Counted from the stretch's first letter, positions 45,764 through 56,347 are shown. The stretch: DNA of 64,000 bases from Achromobacter pestifer (GCF_013267355.1 NZ_CP053985.1:4340001-4404000); one strand, 5' to 3'. The notes: generated by a model from the sequence alone, not told the origin. Made by a program: numbers and translations.

Positions 45764-48700
45764 ATGCCCAAGCGTACAGACCTAAAAAGCATACTCATCA
45801 TCGGCGCCGGCCCCATCATCATCGGGCAGGCCTGCGAATTCGACTATTCCGGCGCACAGGCGTGCAAGGCGCTCAAGGCCGAGGGCTACCGCACCATCCT
45901 GGTGAACAGCAACCCGGCCACGATCATGACGGACCCGGAAACGGCCGACGTCACCTACATCGAGCCCATCACCTGGCAAGCCGTCGAAAAGATCATCGAG
46001 CGTGAAAAGCCCGATGCGCTGCTGCCCACGATGGGCGGCCAGACCGCGCTGAACTGCGCGCTGGACCTGGCCCACCACGGCGTGCTGAAGAAGCACAGCG
46101 TGGAACTGATCGGCGCCAACGAGCACGCCATCGAAAAGGCCGAGGACCGCCAGAAGTTCAAGCAGGCCATGACCGACATCGGCCTGGAATCGGCCAAGTC
46201 GGGCGTGGCCCACAGCATGGACGAAGCCTGGGAAGTGCAGCGCCGCATCGCGGCCGAAGTCGGCACCTCCGGCTTCCCGGCCGTGATCCGCCCCAGCTTC
46301 ACCATGGGCGGTTCGGGCGGCGGCATTGCCTACAACGCCGAAGAATTCGAAACCATCTGCCGCCGCGGCCTGGAAGCTTCGCCCACCAGCGAACTGCTGA
46401 TCGAAGAGTCGCTGCTGGGCTGGAAGGAATTCGAGATGGAAGTGGTCCGCGACAAGGCGGACAACTGCATCATCGTCTGCTCCATTGAAAACCTGGACCC
46501 GATGGGCGTGCACACCGGTGACTCCATCACCGTGGCGCCGGCCCAGACGCTGACCGACAAGGAATACCAGATCATGCGTAACGCATCGATCGCGGTATTG
46601 CGCGAGATCGGCGTGGATACGGGCGGCTCGAACGTGCAGTTCGCGGTCAACCCGCGCGACGGCCGCATGATCGTCATCGAGATGAACCCGCGCGTGTCGC
46701 GTTCGTCGGCGCTGGCCTCCAAGGCCACCGGCTTCCCCATCGCCAAGGTCGCTGCGCGCCTGGCCGTGGGCTACACGCTGGACGAACTGAAGAACGAAAT
46801 CACCGGCGGCGCCACGCCCGCCTCGTTCGAACCCTCGATCGACTACGTCGTCACCAAGGTGCCGCGTTTCGCCTTCGAGAAATTCCCCACCGCCGACGCG
46901 CGCCTGACCACCCAGATGAAGTCCGTGGGTGAAGTCATGGCCATTGGCCGCACCTTCCAGGAATCGTTCCAGAAGGCGCTGCGCGGCCTGGAAGTCGGCG
47001 TCGACGGCCTGAACCAGAAGACCACCGACCGCGAAAAGCTGCAGGTTGAACTCGGCGAACCCGGTCCGGAACGCATCTGGTACGTGGGCGACGCCTTCGC
47101 GCAGGGCTTCACGCTGGACGAAGTGCACAACATCACGCACATCGACCCGTGGTTCCTGTCGCAGATCAAGGAAATCGTCGACATCGAACTGGCGCTGGAA
47201 CAGAAGACGCTGGCCGACCTGGATTACGCCACGCTGTGGGAACTCAAGCGCCGCGGCTTCTCTGACCGCCGCCTGGCCTTCCTGCTGGATTCCTCGGAAT
47301 CCGAAGTGCGCAAGCTGCGCCACCAGCTGAACGTGCGTCCGGTCTACAAGCGCGTCGACACCTGCGCCGCCGAATTCGCCACCCGCACGGCCTACATGTA
47401 CTCGACCTACGAGGAAGAGTGCGAGGCCGCGCCCACCGACCGCAAGAAGATCGTGGTGCTGGGCGGCGGTCCGAACCGCATCGGCCAGGGCATCGAATTC
47501 GATTATTGCTGCGTGCACGCTGCGCTGGCGCTGCGCGACGACGGGTACGAGACCATCATGGTCAACTGCAACCCGGAAACCGTGTCCACCGACTACGACA
47601 CCTCGGACCGCCTGTACTTCGAGCCGCTGACGCTCGAAGACGTGCTGGAAATCGTCCACAAGGAAAATCCGGTCGGCATGATCGTCCAGTACGGCGGCCA
47701 GACCCCGCTGAAGCTGGCGCGCGCCCTGGAAGCCAACGGCGTGCCCATCATCGGCACCAGCCCGGAATCCATCGACGTGGCCGAAGACCGCGAGCGCTTC
47801 CAGAAGCTGCTCAACAAGCTCGGCCTGCGCCAACCGCCCAACCGCACCGCGCGCACCGAAGGCGAGGCCCTGGCCCACGCGGCCGAAATCGGCTATCCCC
47901 TGGTCGTGCGCCCCAGCTACGTGCTGGGCGGCCGCGCCATGGAAATCGTGCACGAGCAGCAGGACCTCGAGCGCTACATGCGCGAGGCCGTGAAGGTCAG
48001 CAATGACTCGCCCGTGCTGCTGGACCGCTTCCTGAACAACGCCACCGAAGTGGACGTGGACTGCCTGGCCGACGGCGAAACCGTCTTCATCGGCGGCGTC
48101 ATGGAACACATCGAGCAGGCCGGCGTGCACTCGGGCGACTCGGCTTGCAGCCTGCCCCCGTACTCGCTGTCGGCGGAAGTCATCGCCGAAATCAAGCGCC
48201 AGACCACGATGATGGCCAAGGCATTGAATGTCAGCGGCCTGATGAACGTGCAGTTCGCGATCCAGGGCGGCGACGTCTACGTGCTGGAAGTGAACCCGCG
48301 CGCCTCGCGCACGGTGCCCTACGTCTCCAAGGCTACGGGCCTGCAACTGGCCAAGATCGCCGCGCGCGCCATGGCCGGCCAGACCCTGGCCGCGCAAGGC
48401 ATCACCAAGGAAGTCGTGCCGCCTTACTTCTCGGTCAAGGAAGCCGTGTTCCCGTTCGTGAAGTTCCCGGGCGTGGACACCATCCTGGGTCCGGAAATGA
48501 AGTCGACCGGCGAAGTGATGGGCGTGGGCACCAGCTTCGGCGAAGCCTTCGTGAAGTCGCAATTGGCCGCGGGCGTGCGCCTGCCGGAATCCGGCACGGT
48601 GTTCATCAGCGTCAAGAACCAAGACAAGCCCCTGGCGGTGGAAGTGGCGCGCGGCCTGCACGCGCTCGGCTTCAAGCTGGTCGCCACGCGCGGCACGGCG

Positions 48701-49003
48701 GCCGAGATCGAAGCCGCCGGCATCCCTGTGCAGTTGGTGAACAAGGTCAACGAAGGCCGTCCGCACATCGTCGACATGGTGAAGAACGGCGAGATCGCGC
48801 TGGTCATCAACACCGTCGAAGAGCGCCGCAACGCCATTGCTGACTCGCGCACCATCCGCACCCAGGCGCTGGCCGCCCGCGTGACCTTCTTCACGACCAT
48901 TGCCGGCGCCCGCGCCGCGGTCGAAGGCATGCAATACCTGCGCCAAGGCCTGGGCCTGCAGGTTTATCCGCTGCAGGAGCTGCACGCTTCCTTGCAAGGC
49001 TAA
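45764..49003 (+). CDS. carB: Carbamoyl phosphate synthase large subunit
   Basis: A 1079-residue synthase subunit making carbamoyl phosphate for arginine and pyrimidine synthesis. It has two homologous ATP-grasp halves: the first starts [20 protein letters not shown] with [17 protein letters not shown], the second [20 protein letters not shown] with [12 protein letters not shown]. An oligomerisation region lies between them. The C-terminal allosteric MGS-like domain ([20 protein letters not shown]) senses UMP and ornithine in homologues. It ends in a strong terminator. In many betaproteobacteria greA follows carB directly; here it is about 11 kb away. Confidence 0.97.
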   Translation: MPKRTDLKSILIIGAGPIIIGQACEFDYSGAQACKALKAEGYRTILVNSNPATIMTDPETADVTYIEPITWQAVEKIIEREKPDALLPTMGGQTALNCALDLAHHGVLKKHSVELIGANEHAIEKAEDRQKFKQAMTDIGLESAKSGVAHSMDEAWEVQRRIAAEVGTSGFPAVIRPSFTMGGSGGGIAYNAEEFETICRRGLEASPTSELLIEESLLGWKEFEMEVVRDKADNCIIVCSIENLDPMGVHTGDSITVAPAQTLTDKEYQIMRNASIAVLREIGVDTGGSNVQFAVNPRDGRMIVIEMNPRVSRSSALASKATGFPIAKVAARLAVGYTLDELKNEITGGATPASFEPSIDYVVTKVPRFAFEKFPTADARLTTQMKSVGEVMAIGRTFQESFQKALRGLEVGVDGLNQKTTDREKLQVELGEPGPERIWYVGDAFAQGFTLDEVHNITHIDPWFLSQIKEIVDIELALEQKTLADLDYATLWELKRRGFSDRRLAFLLDSSESEVRKLRHQLNVRPVYKRVDTCAAEFATRTAYMYSTYEEECEAAPTDRKKIVVLGGGPNRIGQGIEFDYCCVHAALALRDDGYETIMVNCNPETVSTDYDTSDRLYFEPLTLEDVLEIVHKENPVGMIVQYGGQTPLKLARALEANGVPIIGTSPESIDVAEDRERFQKLLNKLGLRQPPNRTARTEGEALAHAAEIGYPLVVRPSYVLGGRAMEIVHEQQDLERYMREAVKVSNDSPVLLDRFLNNATEVDVDCLADGETVFIGGVMEHIEQAGVHSGDSACSLPPYSLSAEVIAEIKRQTTMMAKALNVSGLMNVQFAIQGGDVYVLEVNPRASRTVPYVSKATGLQLAKIAARAMAGQTLAAQGITKEVVPPYFSVKEAVFPFVKFPGVDTILGPEMKSTGEVMGVGTSFGEAFVKSQLAAGVRLPESGTVFISVKNQDKPLAVEVARGLHALGFKLVATRGTAAEIEAAGIPVQLVNKVNEGRPHIVDMVKNGEIALVINTVEERRNAIADSRTIRTQALAARVTFFTTIAGARAAVEGMQYLRQGLGLQVYPLQELHASLQG

Positions 49004-49019
49004 GCCGGCAAGCGACACA

Positions 49020-49051
49020 ATAGGGCACGCGAGAGCGTGCCCTATTTTTTT
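49020..49051 (+). terminator. Intrinsic terminator of carAB
   Basis: ATAGGGCACGC (49020-49030) pairs perfectly with GCGTGCCCTAT (49035-49045) around GAGA, followed by an unbroken T run to 49051. Confidence 0.93.
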
Positions 49052-49092
49052 GCAACGCGATTCCGCAACGCCACCACAGGCATCAGGCACAC

Positions 49093-49857
49093 ATGGAAAG
49101 AGTCTTCATCACCGGCGCCAGCAGCGGCCTGGGACGCGCCCTGGCGCAGCAGTACGCCGCCGCCGGCGCCACCCTGGGCCTGCTGGGCCGACGCGAGGAC
49201 GCCTTGCGGGAATTGGCAGACAGCCTGCCCGGCGAGCACCGCTGCTACGCGGTGGACGTGCGCGACCGCCAGGCCCTGCATGCCGCCGCCCAGGATTTCA
49301 TCGCGTTCTGCCAGGGGCGGGTGGACGTGGTCATCGCCAGCGCCGGCATCAGCGCAGGCACCTTGACCGAGCATGGCGAGGACTACGACGTCTTCAAAGC
49401 TATTGTCGACACCAATCTGCTGGCCACCGTGGCGACCTTCGAACCCTTCATCGCGTCCATGCGGGCGGCAGGATCGGGCAGGCTGGTGGGCATCGCCAGC
49501 GTGGCTGGGGTGCGGGGGCTGCCCGGCGCGGGCGCCTACAGCGCGTCCAAGTCGGCGGTGGTCACCTACTGCGAAAGCCTGCGGCTGGAGCTGGCCGCCG
49601 AAGGCGTGGATGTGGTGACGATCGCGCCCGGCTACATCAAGACGGCAATGACGGCCCACAACCCGTATTCCATGCCTTTCCTGATGGAGGCGGACGCCTT
49701 CGCCCGCCGCGCGCGCAGCGCGATCGGGCGGGGCACGTCCTATGTGGTGATTCCGTGGCAGATGGGCATCGTCGCCAAGCTGATGCGACTGTTGCCCAAC
49801 GCCGTCTACGACAGGCTGGCGCGCAACGCGCCGCGCAAGCCGCGCCGCGCGCGCTGA
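49093..49857 (+). CDS. SDR family NAD(P)-dependent oxidoreductase
   Basis: A 254-residue classical short-chain dehydrogenase. The cofactor motif is TGASSGLGRALA, the NAG-equivalent is IASAGIS, the catalytic Ser is in VGIASVAGV, and YSASK holds Tyr and Lys. The motif IAPGYIKTAMTAHNPYSMPF and the basic C-terminus (RKPRRAR) are like the YqjQ/DltE-like group of membrane-associated SDRs. The substrate is unknown. It stands alone after the carAB terminator and converges on the histidine phosphatase with a 4-nt gap. Confidence 0.88.
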   Translation: MERVFITGASSGLGRALAQQYAAAGATLGLLGRREDALRELADSLPGEHRCYAVDVRDRQALHAAAQDFIAFCQGRVDVVIASAGISAGTLTEHGEDYDVFKAIVDTNLLATVATFEPFIASMRAAGSGRLVGIASVAGVRGLPGAGAYSASKSAVVTYCESLRLELAAEGVDVVTIAPGYIKTAMTAHNPYSMPFLMEADAFARRARSAIGRGTSYVVIPWQMGIVAKLMRLLPNAVYDRLARNAPRKPRRAR

Positions 49858-49861
49858 ACGC

Positions 49862-50506
49862 TCAGGGCACGACGTCGTTGCCGACTTCGTCGCTCACGTG
49901 GCCCACGTCGCCCCAGTCCAGCACCTGCCATTTGCGGCCCTGCACGCCGACGCGGTTGATGCTGACGTTCAGCAGCGAGGCATCGCGCGGTCCGTTCAGC
50001 GGCACGCCCGAGGCATGGCGCCAGATGATGTCCAGCACGCCGCCGTGCGTGAACATCAGGATGCGTTCGTCGTCGTGGCGGCTGGCGATGTCGTCCACGG
50101 TGGAAATGACGCGGGATTGGAACTGCCCCAGCGTTTCGCCGCCGTCCAGCGGACGCAGTGGGTCGCGACTTTTCCAGGCGGCCGCGGCCTCGGGGGCCAG
50201 CACGTCGATGCGTTCGTGGTCCAGGCCTTCCAAGATGCCAAAGCCGCGCTCGCGGATGCCGGGCTCCACGCGCACGCGCAGGCCGAGCTGTTCGGACACC
50301 GGCACGGCCGTGGCATGGGCACGCTGCAGATCGCTGCTGTAGATGGCGTGGATGGGCGTGTGGCGAGCTTCCTCGCGCATGCGCGCGGCCAGCAGGCTGG
50401 CCTGGTTGACGCCGAATTCGTTCAGGGGGATGTCTTGCCAGCCTTGCAGGCGCCGTTGGCGGTTCCAGTCGGTTTCGCCGTGGCGGATGAACCAGATTTC
50501 AGTCAT
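49862..50506 (-). CDS. Histidine phosphatase family protein (phosphoglycerate mutase-like)
   Basis: A 214-residue branch 1 histidine phosphatase. The phospho-accepting histidine is in IWFIRHGETDWNRQRRLQGW, with IYSSDLQRAHATA, the acid in GIRERGFGILEG, and the second histidine in MFTHGGVLDIIW. The family covers cofactor-dependent phosphoglycerate mutases and phosphatases of small phosphorylated metabolites; length and motifs favour a phosphatase. It is the last gene of a leftward five-gene string with a LysR regulator and an ABC importer (18-nt gap to lysR), so it may act on an imported phosphorylated compound. Confidence 0.9.
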   Translation of the reverse strand: MTEIWFIRHGETDWNRQRRLQGWQDIPLNEFGVNQASLLAARMREEARHTPIHAIYSSDLQRAHATAVPVSEQLGLRVRVEPGIRERGFGILEGLDHERIDVLAPEAAAAWKSRDPLRPLDGGETLGQFQSRVISTVDDIASRHDDERILMFTHGGVLDIIWRHASGVPLNGPRDASLLNVSINRVGVQGRKWQVLDWGDVGHVSDEVGNDVVP

Positions 50507-50524
50507 TGCGGTCTTGATGCGGGT

Positions 50525-51433
50525 TTAGAGCTGGGCGGGCGCGATGGGTGCGCGCGGTTTCCAGATGGTTTGAATGATCGAGCTTAACGCGACCAGCGCG
50601 GGCTCGCTAGCGCGCTCGTAGGGCAGGATGAATCCCAGCATGGCATCCACGCGCGCCTGGCCCCAGACGATGAAGTCGTTCGAGGCCGCGCCCGCCAGCG
50701 CGGCTTCCTCGCGCAGCAGGGCGCAGCCGGCGCCGGCGCGCACCAGCGCATCCAGGTTGGCCTGGTCGTCGTTCTGCATCACGATGCGCGGCGACAGGCC
50801 GTGGCGTTCGAACATGTCGCGCAGCAGCAGGTGGGTGTGGCTGCCGGAAGGGCCGTCCAGCCAGGGCAATTGCGCCACCTCGCGCCAGCCGCCGCGCTTG
50901 AGCACGGCGGCGTGCTCCTTGGGCATGGCGATGCGGTAGCGCACGCTGCGCAACGGCTGCCAGAGCACGCCGCGCGGCGGATTGGCGGCGATGATCAGCG
51001 CCGCCGGCAGGCGGCCCGTGCTGACCTGCTCAGCCAGGGTGGCGGCGGGCAGCGTCTGGGTCTTCAGTTCGACCAGCGGCAGGCGCTGGGTGACGGCCGA
51101 AGCCAGTTCGCCCAGGCGCAGGAAATCGGGTTTTTCGCTGGGCACGCCCAGTTCGACCGCGCCGTGCAGGCTGCCCTGCAATTGCTGGGCTTCGGATTTG
51201 AATTGCGCGCCCAGCACCAGCAGCGACTCGGCGGTGGGCAGCAGCACCTCGCCCGCCTTGGTCAGGGCCAGGCGGCCGCCGCTGCGGTCGAACAGCGCCA
51301 CGCCCAGGCTTTGTTCCAGCGCCTTGATCTGCGCGGTCACGGCGGGCTGGGTCAACGACAGCGCCTCGGCCGCCTTCGTCAGGTTGCCCAGCCGGGCGAC
51401 CGTGACGAAGGCGCGGATCTGATAGATTTCCAT
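50525..51433 (-). CDS. LysR-type transcriptional regulator in an ABC transporter operon
   Basis: A 302-residue LysR regulator. The winged helix-turn-helix spans about residues 1-60 (IYQIRAFVTVARLGNLTKAA, EALSLTQPAVTAQIKALE), followed by a CysB-like effector-binding domain (GVPSEKPDFLRLGELASAVT). Unusually it is not divergent from its neighbours: it starts 10 nt after the ATPase gene and ends 18 nt before the phosphatase gene on the same strand. It is therefore probably cotranscribed and autoregulated with the transporter. Confidence 0.9.
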   Translation of the reverse strand: MEIYQIRAFVTVARLGNLTKAAEALSLTQPAVTAQIKALEQSLGVALFDRSGGRLALTKAGEVLLPTAESLLVLGAQFKSEAQQLQGSLHGAVELGVPSEKPDFLRLGELASAVTQRLPLVELKTQTLPAATLAEQVSTGRLPAALIIAANPPRGVLWQPLRSVRYRIAMPKEHAAVLKRGGWREVAQLPWLDGPSGSHTHLLLRDMFERHGLSPRIVMQNDDQANLDALVRAGAGCALLREEAALAGAASNDFIVWGQARVDAMLGFILPYERASEPALVALSSIIQTIWKPRAPIAPAQL

Positions 51434-51443
51434 GGCCCCGAGT

Positions 51444-52529
51444 TTAGGCTGCCAAGAGCCGCACTTGGGTAGGTTCGAGGCCGATGGAAACGGGAGCGCC
51501 GACGGGGAAGGGGGACAGCCCGGCCAGATGCGATTGGTCCGCCGTCAGCCGCTGTTCGCCGATCTGCACCTGATAACGGGTGAATTCGCCCAGGAACTCG
51601 CTGCTTTCGACGATGCCCGGCAGCCAGACATAGCGCGCATCGCCCAGCCCGTCCGCCATTTCGATCTGCACCGTATGCGGACGGAAGCTGGCCGCCAGCC
51701 GCGACGCGGCTGGCGCTTCGCCCGTCAGAGGCAGCCGCAGGTCGCCCACGCCTTCCACCGCCAGGACCACGCTGCCGCTGGTGCGTTCGCGCACATTGCC
51801 TTCCAGTACGTTCATCGTGCCCACGAAGTTGGCGACGAAACGGTTCACCGGATAGTCGAACAAGGTGCTGGGCGCGCCGATCTGCTGGACCACGCCGTGG
51901 TCCAGCACCGCCATGCGGTCGGCGGTGGTCATGGCCTCTTCCTGGTCATGGGTGACGAAGATGGTGGTGATGCCGAGCCGGCGCTGCAGGCTGAGCAGGT
52001 CCTGGCGCATCTGCACGCGCAGCTTCTTGTCCAGGTTGGACAGGGGTTCGTCCAGCAGCAGCACCTGCGGTTCGATCACGATGGTGCGGGCCAGCGCCAC
52101 GCGCTGCTGCTGGCCGCCGGAAAGCTGGTTGGGGCGGCGCTTGCCGTACTGGGACAGGCCAACCAATTCCAGCGCGGCTTCCACCTTGGCGTGGATCTCG
52201 GCGCGCGGCAGCTTGCGCTCGACCAGGCCGAAGGCCACGTTGTCCCACACCGTCATGTGCGGCCACAGGGCGTAGTTCTGGAACACCATGCCGATGTTGC
52301 GGTTCCAGGGCGGCGTGCCGCTGATGTCCTTGCCGTCCACCAGCAGCTGCCCGGCGCTGTGCCGGTTGAAGCCGGCGATCAGCCGCAGCAGCGTGGACTT
52401 GCCCGAGCCCGACGGCCCGAGCAGCGCGAAGAACTCGCCGGGCTCGATGCTGATGTTGACGTCCTTGAGCACTTCCGTCTTGCCGTAGGACAGCCGGATG
52501 TTGCGGCATTCGACGCTGACTTTCTTCAT
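51444..52529 (-). CDS. ABC transporter ATP-binding protein (FbpC/PotA/AfuC-like)
   Basis: A 361-residue importer ATPase. Walker A is GPSGSGKSTLLRLIAG, the Q-loop is MVFQNYALWPHMTVWDN, the signature is LSGGQQQRVALART, Walker B is VLLLDEPLSNLD and the H-loop is FVTHDQEEAM. A C-terminal TOBE domain (about residues 240-361) follows. It overlaps the permease gene by 4 nt. The family serves iron, sugar-phosphate, aminoethylphosphonate and polyamine importers, so the substrate must come from context. Confidence 0.92.
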   Translation of the reverse strand: MKKVSVECRNIRLSYGKTEVLKDVNISIEPGEFFALLGPSGSGKSTLLRLIAGFNRHSAGQLLVDGKDISGTPPWNRNIGMVFQNYALWPHMTVWDNVAFGLVERKLPRAEIHAKVEAALELVGLSQYGKRRPNQLSGGQQQRVALARTIVIEPQVLLLDEPLSNLDKKLRVQMRQDLLSLQRRLGITTIFVTHDQEEAMTTADRMAVLDHGVVQQIGAPSTLFDYPVNRFVANFVGTMNVLEGNVRERTSGSVVLAVEGVGDLRLPLTGEAPAASRLAASFRPHTVQIEMADGLGDARYVWLPGIVESSEFLGEFTRYQVQIGEQRLTADQSHLAGLSPFPVGAPVSIGLEPTQVRLLAA

Positions 52530-54238
52530 GCGGATTCCCCTTCATTGCGAGCCGGGCGCTGGCGCACCTGGGCGCGTTCCACCAGCAGGTGCGATACATA
52601 CGTGCCGATGGCCACCGCGGCCACCGCCAGGACGCCGAGCGCGGCGCCGGGACCCCGGCCCGCCGCGCTCTGCATGTACAGATAGATGCCGTAGCTCATG
52701 GGCGCCTGGCTGTCCTTGGTCACCAGCATGATGGTGGCCGACAGCTCCACCGCCGCCGTGACGAAGCTGGTCACGAAGCCCGCCAGCATGCCGCCCGCCA
52801 TCAGCGGCACGACCACGCGGCGGATGGTGCTCATGCGCGTCGCGCCCAGCGATTGCGCGGCCTCTTCCAGCGAAATGTTGATCTGCTGCAGCGAAGCCAC
52901 GCAGGAACGCAAGGCATAAGGCAGCCGCCGCACCGAGTACGCGATCATGATGATGATCCACGACGAGGTCAGCAGCGTGCCGGTGCCGGGCAGCTCGATG
53001 CCGCGGAAGGTGCGCAGAAAGCCGATGGCCAGCACGATGCCGGGAATCGCCAGCGCCGCGGAAGCCAGGAAGTCCAGCCACTGCCGCGCCGGCAGCCGGG
53101 TGCGCAGCATCAGGTAGGCGATGGCGGTGCCCAGGATCACGTCCACGCCGGCGGCCAGGCCGCAATAGAGCAGGGTGTTGGCGATCATGCCCTGCGATTC
53201 GGAGAACACCGCGGCGTAATGCGCCAGGGTATAGCCGTCGGGCAGCGGCGCGAAGCTCCAGACGCTGGCCAGCGACAGCAGCAGCACGCCCATGTGCGGC
53301 GACAGCACCAGCAGCAGCACCAGGATGATCCAGCCATAGGCCAGCACGCTTTCCATGGGGCGCAACTTGCGCTTCTGGATGGAGTTGCCGCCCTTCTGCA
53401 GGGTAGAGTAGTCGCGGCCCTTGAGCACGCGCGCAGACAGCCACAGCGCCAGGATCGAGAACCCCACCATGATGACGCTGATCACATAGCCCAGCGGATC
53501 CTCCAGGCCCACCTGCGTGATGCGCAGGTAGGCTTGCGGCGCCAGCATGTTGGTGGTGCCCAGGACCAGCGGCGTGCCCAGGTCGTCGAAGACCTTGACG
53601 AACACCAGCGATGTGCCGGCCACATAGCCGGGCAGCGCCAGCGGGAAGATCACGCGGCGGAACAGGCGAAAACCCCGCGAACCCAGGTTGAAGGCCGCTT
53701 CCTCCATGGCGCCGTCGATGTTGCGCAGCGCCACCACCAGGTTCATCAGGATGAAGGGGAAGTAGTGCAGCGATTCCACAAAGATGACACCGTTCAAACC
53801 TTCCATGAACGGGATGGTGAAGCCGAACCAGTCGTTGAGCAGCAAGTTCACGCTGCCCGAGCGGCCGAAGATCAGCTGCATCGCGACCGCGCCGACGAAG
53901 GGCGGCATGATCAGCGGCAGCACGCCCAGCGTCTGGATCAACAGCGCGCCGCGGAAGTCGAAACGCACCGTGAAGTACGCCAGCGGCACGGCGATGAGCG
54001 ATGCCAGCAAGGCCGACCAGCCCGCCACGTACAGGCTGTTGAAGAAGGCCTCCTTCATCAGCGGCTGGTTGAAGAAGGCGCCGAAGTGGCCCATGGTGAA
54101 GCTGCCGTCGGCGTTCACGAAGGCGGTGTAGAACACCGTGCCCACCGGCACGGCCAGGAACAGCAGCAGAAAACCGAACACCAGTAGCGCCGTCAGCAAA
54201 GGGCCGACGGGCAGGCGCGAGTGGCCCGAAGAATTCAT
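52526..54238 (-). CDS. ABC transporter permease, fused two-domain (FbpB/AfuB-like)
   Basis: A 570-residue permease with two tandem inner-membrane domains of about six segments each. The first segment is LLTALLVFGFLLLFLAVPVG. The first EAA loop includes MEEAAFNLGSRGFRLFRRVI and the second SLEEAAQSLGATRMSTIRRV. The fused form is usual for FbpB/AfuB/PhnU-type systems. It lies 90 nt after the binding-protein gene and overlaps the ATPase gene by 4 nt. Confidence 0.92.
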   Translation of the reverse strand: MNSSGHSRLPVGPLLTALLVFGFLLLFLAVPVGTVFYTAFVNADGSFTMGHFGAFFNQPLMKEAFFNSLYVAGWSALLASLIAVPLAYFTVRFDFRGALLIQTLGVLPLIMPPFVGAVAMQLIFGRSGSVNLLLNDWFGFTIPFMEGLNGVIFVESLHYFPFILMNLVVALRNIDGAMEEAAFNLGSRGFRLFRRVIFPLALPGYVAGTSLVFVKVFDDLGTPLVLGTTNMLAPQAYLRITQVGLEDPLGYVISVIMVGFSILALWLSARVLKGRDYSTLQKGGNSIQKRKLRPMESVLAYGWIILVLLLVLSPHMGVLLLSLASVWSFAPLPDGYTLAHYAAVFSESQGMIANTLLYCGLAAGVDVILGTAIAYLMLRTRLPARQWLDFLASAALAIPGIVLAIGFLRTFRGIELPGTGTLLTSSWIIIMIAYSVRRLPYALRSCVASLQQINISLEEAAQSLGATRMSTIRRVVVPLMAGGMLAGFVTSFVTAAVELSATIMLVTKDSQAPMSYGIYLYMQSAAGRGPGAALGVLAVAAVAIGTYVSHLLVERAQVRQRPARNEGESA

Positions 54239-54328
54239 CGAGATTCCCGAAATCGTTGCCAGGGGAAACCGCGGCGGCGGACGGGAAGGGGCCCGCCCGG
54301 TCCGCGCGCGTCCTGCGGGTGCCGCGGC

Positions 54329-55654
54329 CTAGAGCGCCGCGGCCTGCTTGGCGAGCTTGACGGCTTCTTCGTAGTTCGCCTTGGAACGGCCGTTCCATTC
54401 GCCTTCCAGCTGGGTGATCTGCTGGTTCACGGCGGCGTCCTTCTTGTTGCCGGCGAAGATCGCCAGGAAGGCCGGGTCGGCGGCCTTCTTGCCGTCGATG
54501 AGCGGCGCCCAGGTCAGCTTGCGGGCCTGCGCCAGCAGCTCGGCAGCGCGGCCGCTCTTGGCCTTGTCGCCCAGCTTGGCTTCGGCGTCGTAGATGGCCT
54601 TGGTGGCGGCCTGCAGTTCCTTCAGGCGGAACGTGACCGTCTGGTCATACAGCGATTGCACGACGTAGTAGCGCGACTGCGACAGGTCGGCATTGAACTG
54701 CACCTTGCTGCGCTTGGCGATTTCAGCGGGGTCGGGGTAGCCCTGCGGAATCTTCCCGGCCAGCATTGAGTAGGGCAGCACCGGCAGGCGCGAGATCTTG
54801 GGTTCCAGCAGCAGCTCCTGCCCGGCCTGGCTGAGCGTGAAGGCGATGAACTTCTTGCCTTCCTCCGTGTTCTTCGCGCCCTGGATCAGCGCGATGTTGG
54901 CCGGCACGATGGCCGTTTCGGAGGGGTAGACGAACTCCACCGGGAACTTGGAATACTTGCTGGACAGGCCGAAGAAGTCGATCACCGGCCCCGCGCCGAA
55001 CTGTCCATTGTTCACGCCGTCCGGCACGCCGAACGAGCGCTCGGTGACGGCGCTGCTGTTGCCCGACATGCGCAGCAGCGTGCTCCAGCCTTCGTCCCAG
55101 CCTTCGCCCTGGAGGATGGTTTCCACGGTCAGGTGCATGGTGCCCGAGCGCGACGGCGAGGTGATGCCGACGTGGCCGAACCATTGCGGCGACAGCAGGT
55201 CCTTCCATTCCACCGGCGCGGGGATCTTGTGCGCCGCAATGTAGCGGGTGTTGTAGATGATGCCGTAGCCGGCCAGGGCCTGGCCCAGGTACATGCCGCC
55301 CGGATCGTTGATGGGGTAGTTGCCGATCTTGTCCGGCACCTGCTTGTTGGCCACGTCGGCGGAGCTTGCCAGCAGCTTGTCGCGGCCCAGTACTTCGAAG
55401 GCATCGGGCGCGCTGGCCCAGAACACCTCGGGGCGCTGGCCGGCGGGCGTTTCGCGCACATAGGCGATGCCCGACACCGTGTTCTTGTTCAGGACTTCCA
55501 GCGTGATGCCGGGATTGGCTTTTTCGAAGGCCGTCTTGTAGGCCTGGGTGAGGTCCTTGGGGAATGACGTGATCACCGTGACGGTGCCTGCGAGGGCAGG
55601 GGCCGCGCAAACGGCCAGCACCGCACCTGCAAGGGCTGTGCGCATTGCATGCAT
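54329..55654 (-). CDS. Periplasmic ABC substrate-binding protein (FbpA/AfuA-like fold)
   Basis: A 441-residue binding protein. A signal peptide ([16 protein letters not shown]) precedes [20 protein letters not shown], and the ligand region includes [20 protein letters not shown] and [16 protein letters not shown] chose the ATG at 55654 (GGAGA 7 nt upstream) over a longer frame. The adjacent tyrosine pair that binds iron in FbpA is not seen, and no Fur box is visible upstream. With the SGT segment, this fits the subgroup that binds phosphorylated organics (AfuA, PgtC, PhnS) better than ferric iron. That reading is inferred. A C-terminal extension of about 90 residues follows the usual domain length. 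Confidence 0.88.
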   Translation of the reverse strand: MHAMRTALAGAVLAVCAAPALAGTVTVITSFPKDLTQAYKTAFEKANPGITLEVLNKNTVSGIAYVRETPAGQRPEVFWASAPDAFEVLGRDKLLASSADVANKQVPDKIGNYPINDPGGMYLGQALAGYGIIYNTRYIAAHKIPAPVEWKDLLSPQWFGHVGITSPSRSGTMHLTVETILQGEGWDEGWSTLLRMSGNSSAVTERSFGVPDGVNNGQFGAGPVIDFFGLSSKYSKFPVEFVYPSETAIVPANIALIQGAKNTEEGKKFIAFTLSQAGQELLLEPKISRLPVLPYSMLAGKIPQGYPDPAEIAKRSKVQFNADLSQSRYYVVQSLYDQTVTFRLKELQAATKAIYDAEAKLGDKAKSGRAAELLAQARKLTWAPLIDGKKAADPAFLAIFAGNKKDAAVNQQITQLEGEWNGRSKANYEEAVKLAKQAAAL

Positions 55655-55782
55655 GGTTTGTCTCCGTGGTTTTAGATTTGTCCGGAGACAGTACTGGCCG
55701 GCCTGGGCAGCGTCCAATCAGAAATTTTGATGCGCGCCATCAATGCGGGCGCCCCGGCCGCGCGGGGGCCCGGCCTTGCCTG

Positions 55783-56211
55783 CTAGGCCGTGGCGGATAC
55801 GCCGCCTTGCATGGCCCGGGCCTGCTGCTCCATCACGTCAGTGATCTGTCTCTGGATCTGCACCGCCTGGGCATTGAGCGCCATCAGTTGCTGGGCCTTC
55901 ATTTCGGCCGGCATGCCGCTGGCCTTGACCTTGGCGATCTGGTCCATCACGCGCTTGAGCTGCTTCTGCAGTTCCTTGATCTGGCGCGTGTAGGCGTCGT
56001 CGTTGCTGGAGTCCTCGGTTTCCGCGGCTGCCTGCGCGTTGCCCACCTTCAGGCCGCCGGGGTTGTTGATGCGGATCTTGCCGTCCGGGGACGCCGCGCT
56101 CGCTTCTTCGCCGGAGGCGCTCTTGGCTTCCTTGTTGGCCTGGATTTTCTCGGCCCACATGTCCGCCAGCGTGGTGGCGCGGGAGATGCCGCCGATGGGA
56201 TTGATAGCCAT
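55783..56211 (-). CDS. FlxA-like coiled-coil protein, hypothetical
   Basis: A 142-residue soluble protein with no signal peptide. The N-terminus (MAINPIGGISRATTLADMWA) is Ser/Ala-rich and polar to residue 75. The C-terminal half is a strongly predicted amphipathic coiled coil (YTRQIKELQKQLKRVMDQIA and MALNAQAVQIQRQITDVMEQ). The coiled coil resembles FlxA-like proteins (PF14282), which in E. coli belong to the flagellar class III regulon, but the match is by eye. AGGA lies 6 nt upstream of the ATG at 56211. It is flanked by the ABC operon promoter and the divergent uracil permease gene. Function is unknown. Confidence 0.7.
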   Translation of the reverse strand: MAINPIGGISRATTLADMWAEKIQANKEAKSASGEEASAASPDGKIRINNPGGLKVGNAQAAAETEDSSNDDAYTRQIKELQKQLKRVMDQIAKVKASGMPAEMKAQQLMALNAQAVQIQRQITDVMEQQARAMQGGVSATA

Positions 56212-56347
56212 GATTGTTCCTGCCTTCTCAAGGGGTCGGGGTTTTCACTAGTACGGCATTCCAGCGGCGAACTTAAGCATTGCCGCCCCTTTGCGGCCCC
56301 CTTTACACTGGCGCCCGCTCACACCCAACACCTATTTTGGGATATCC

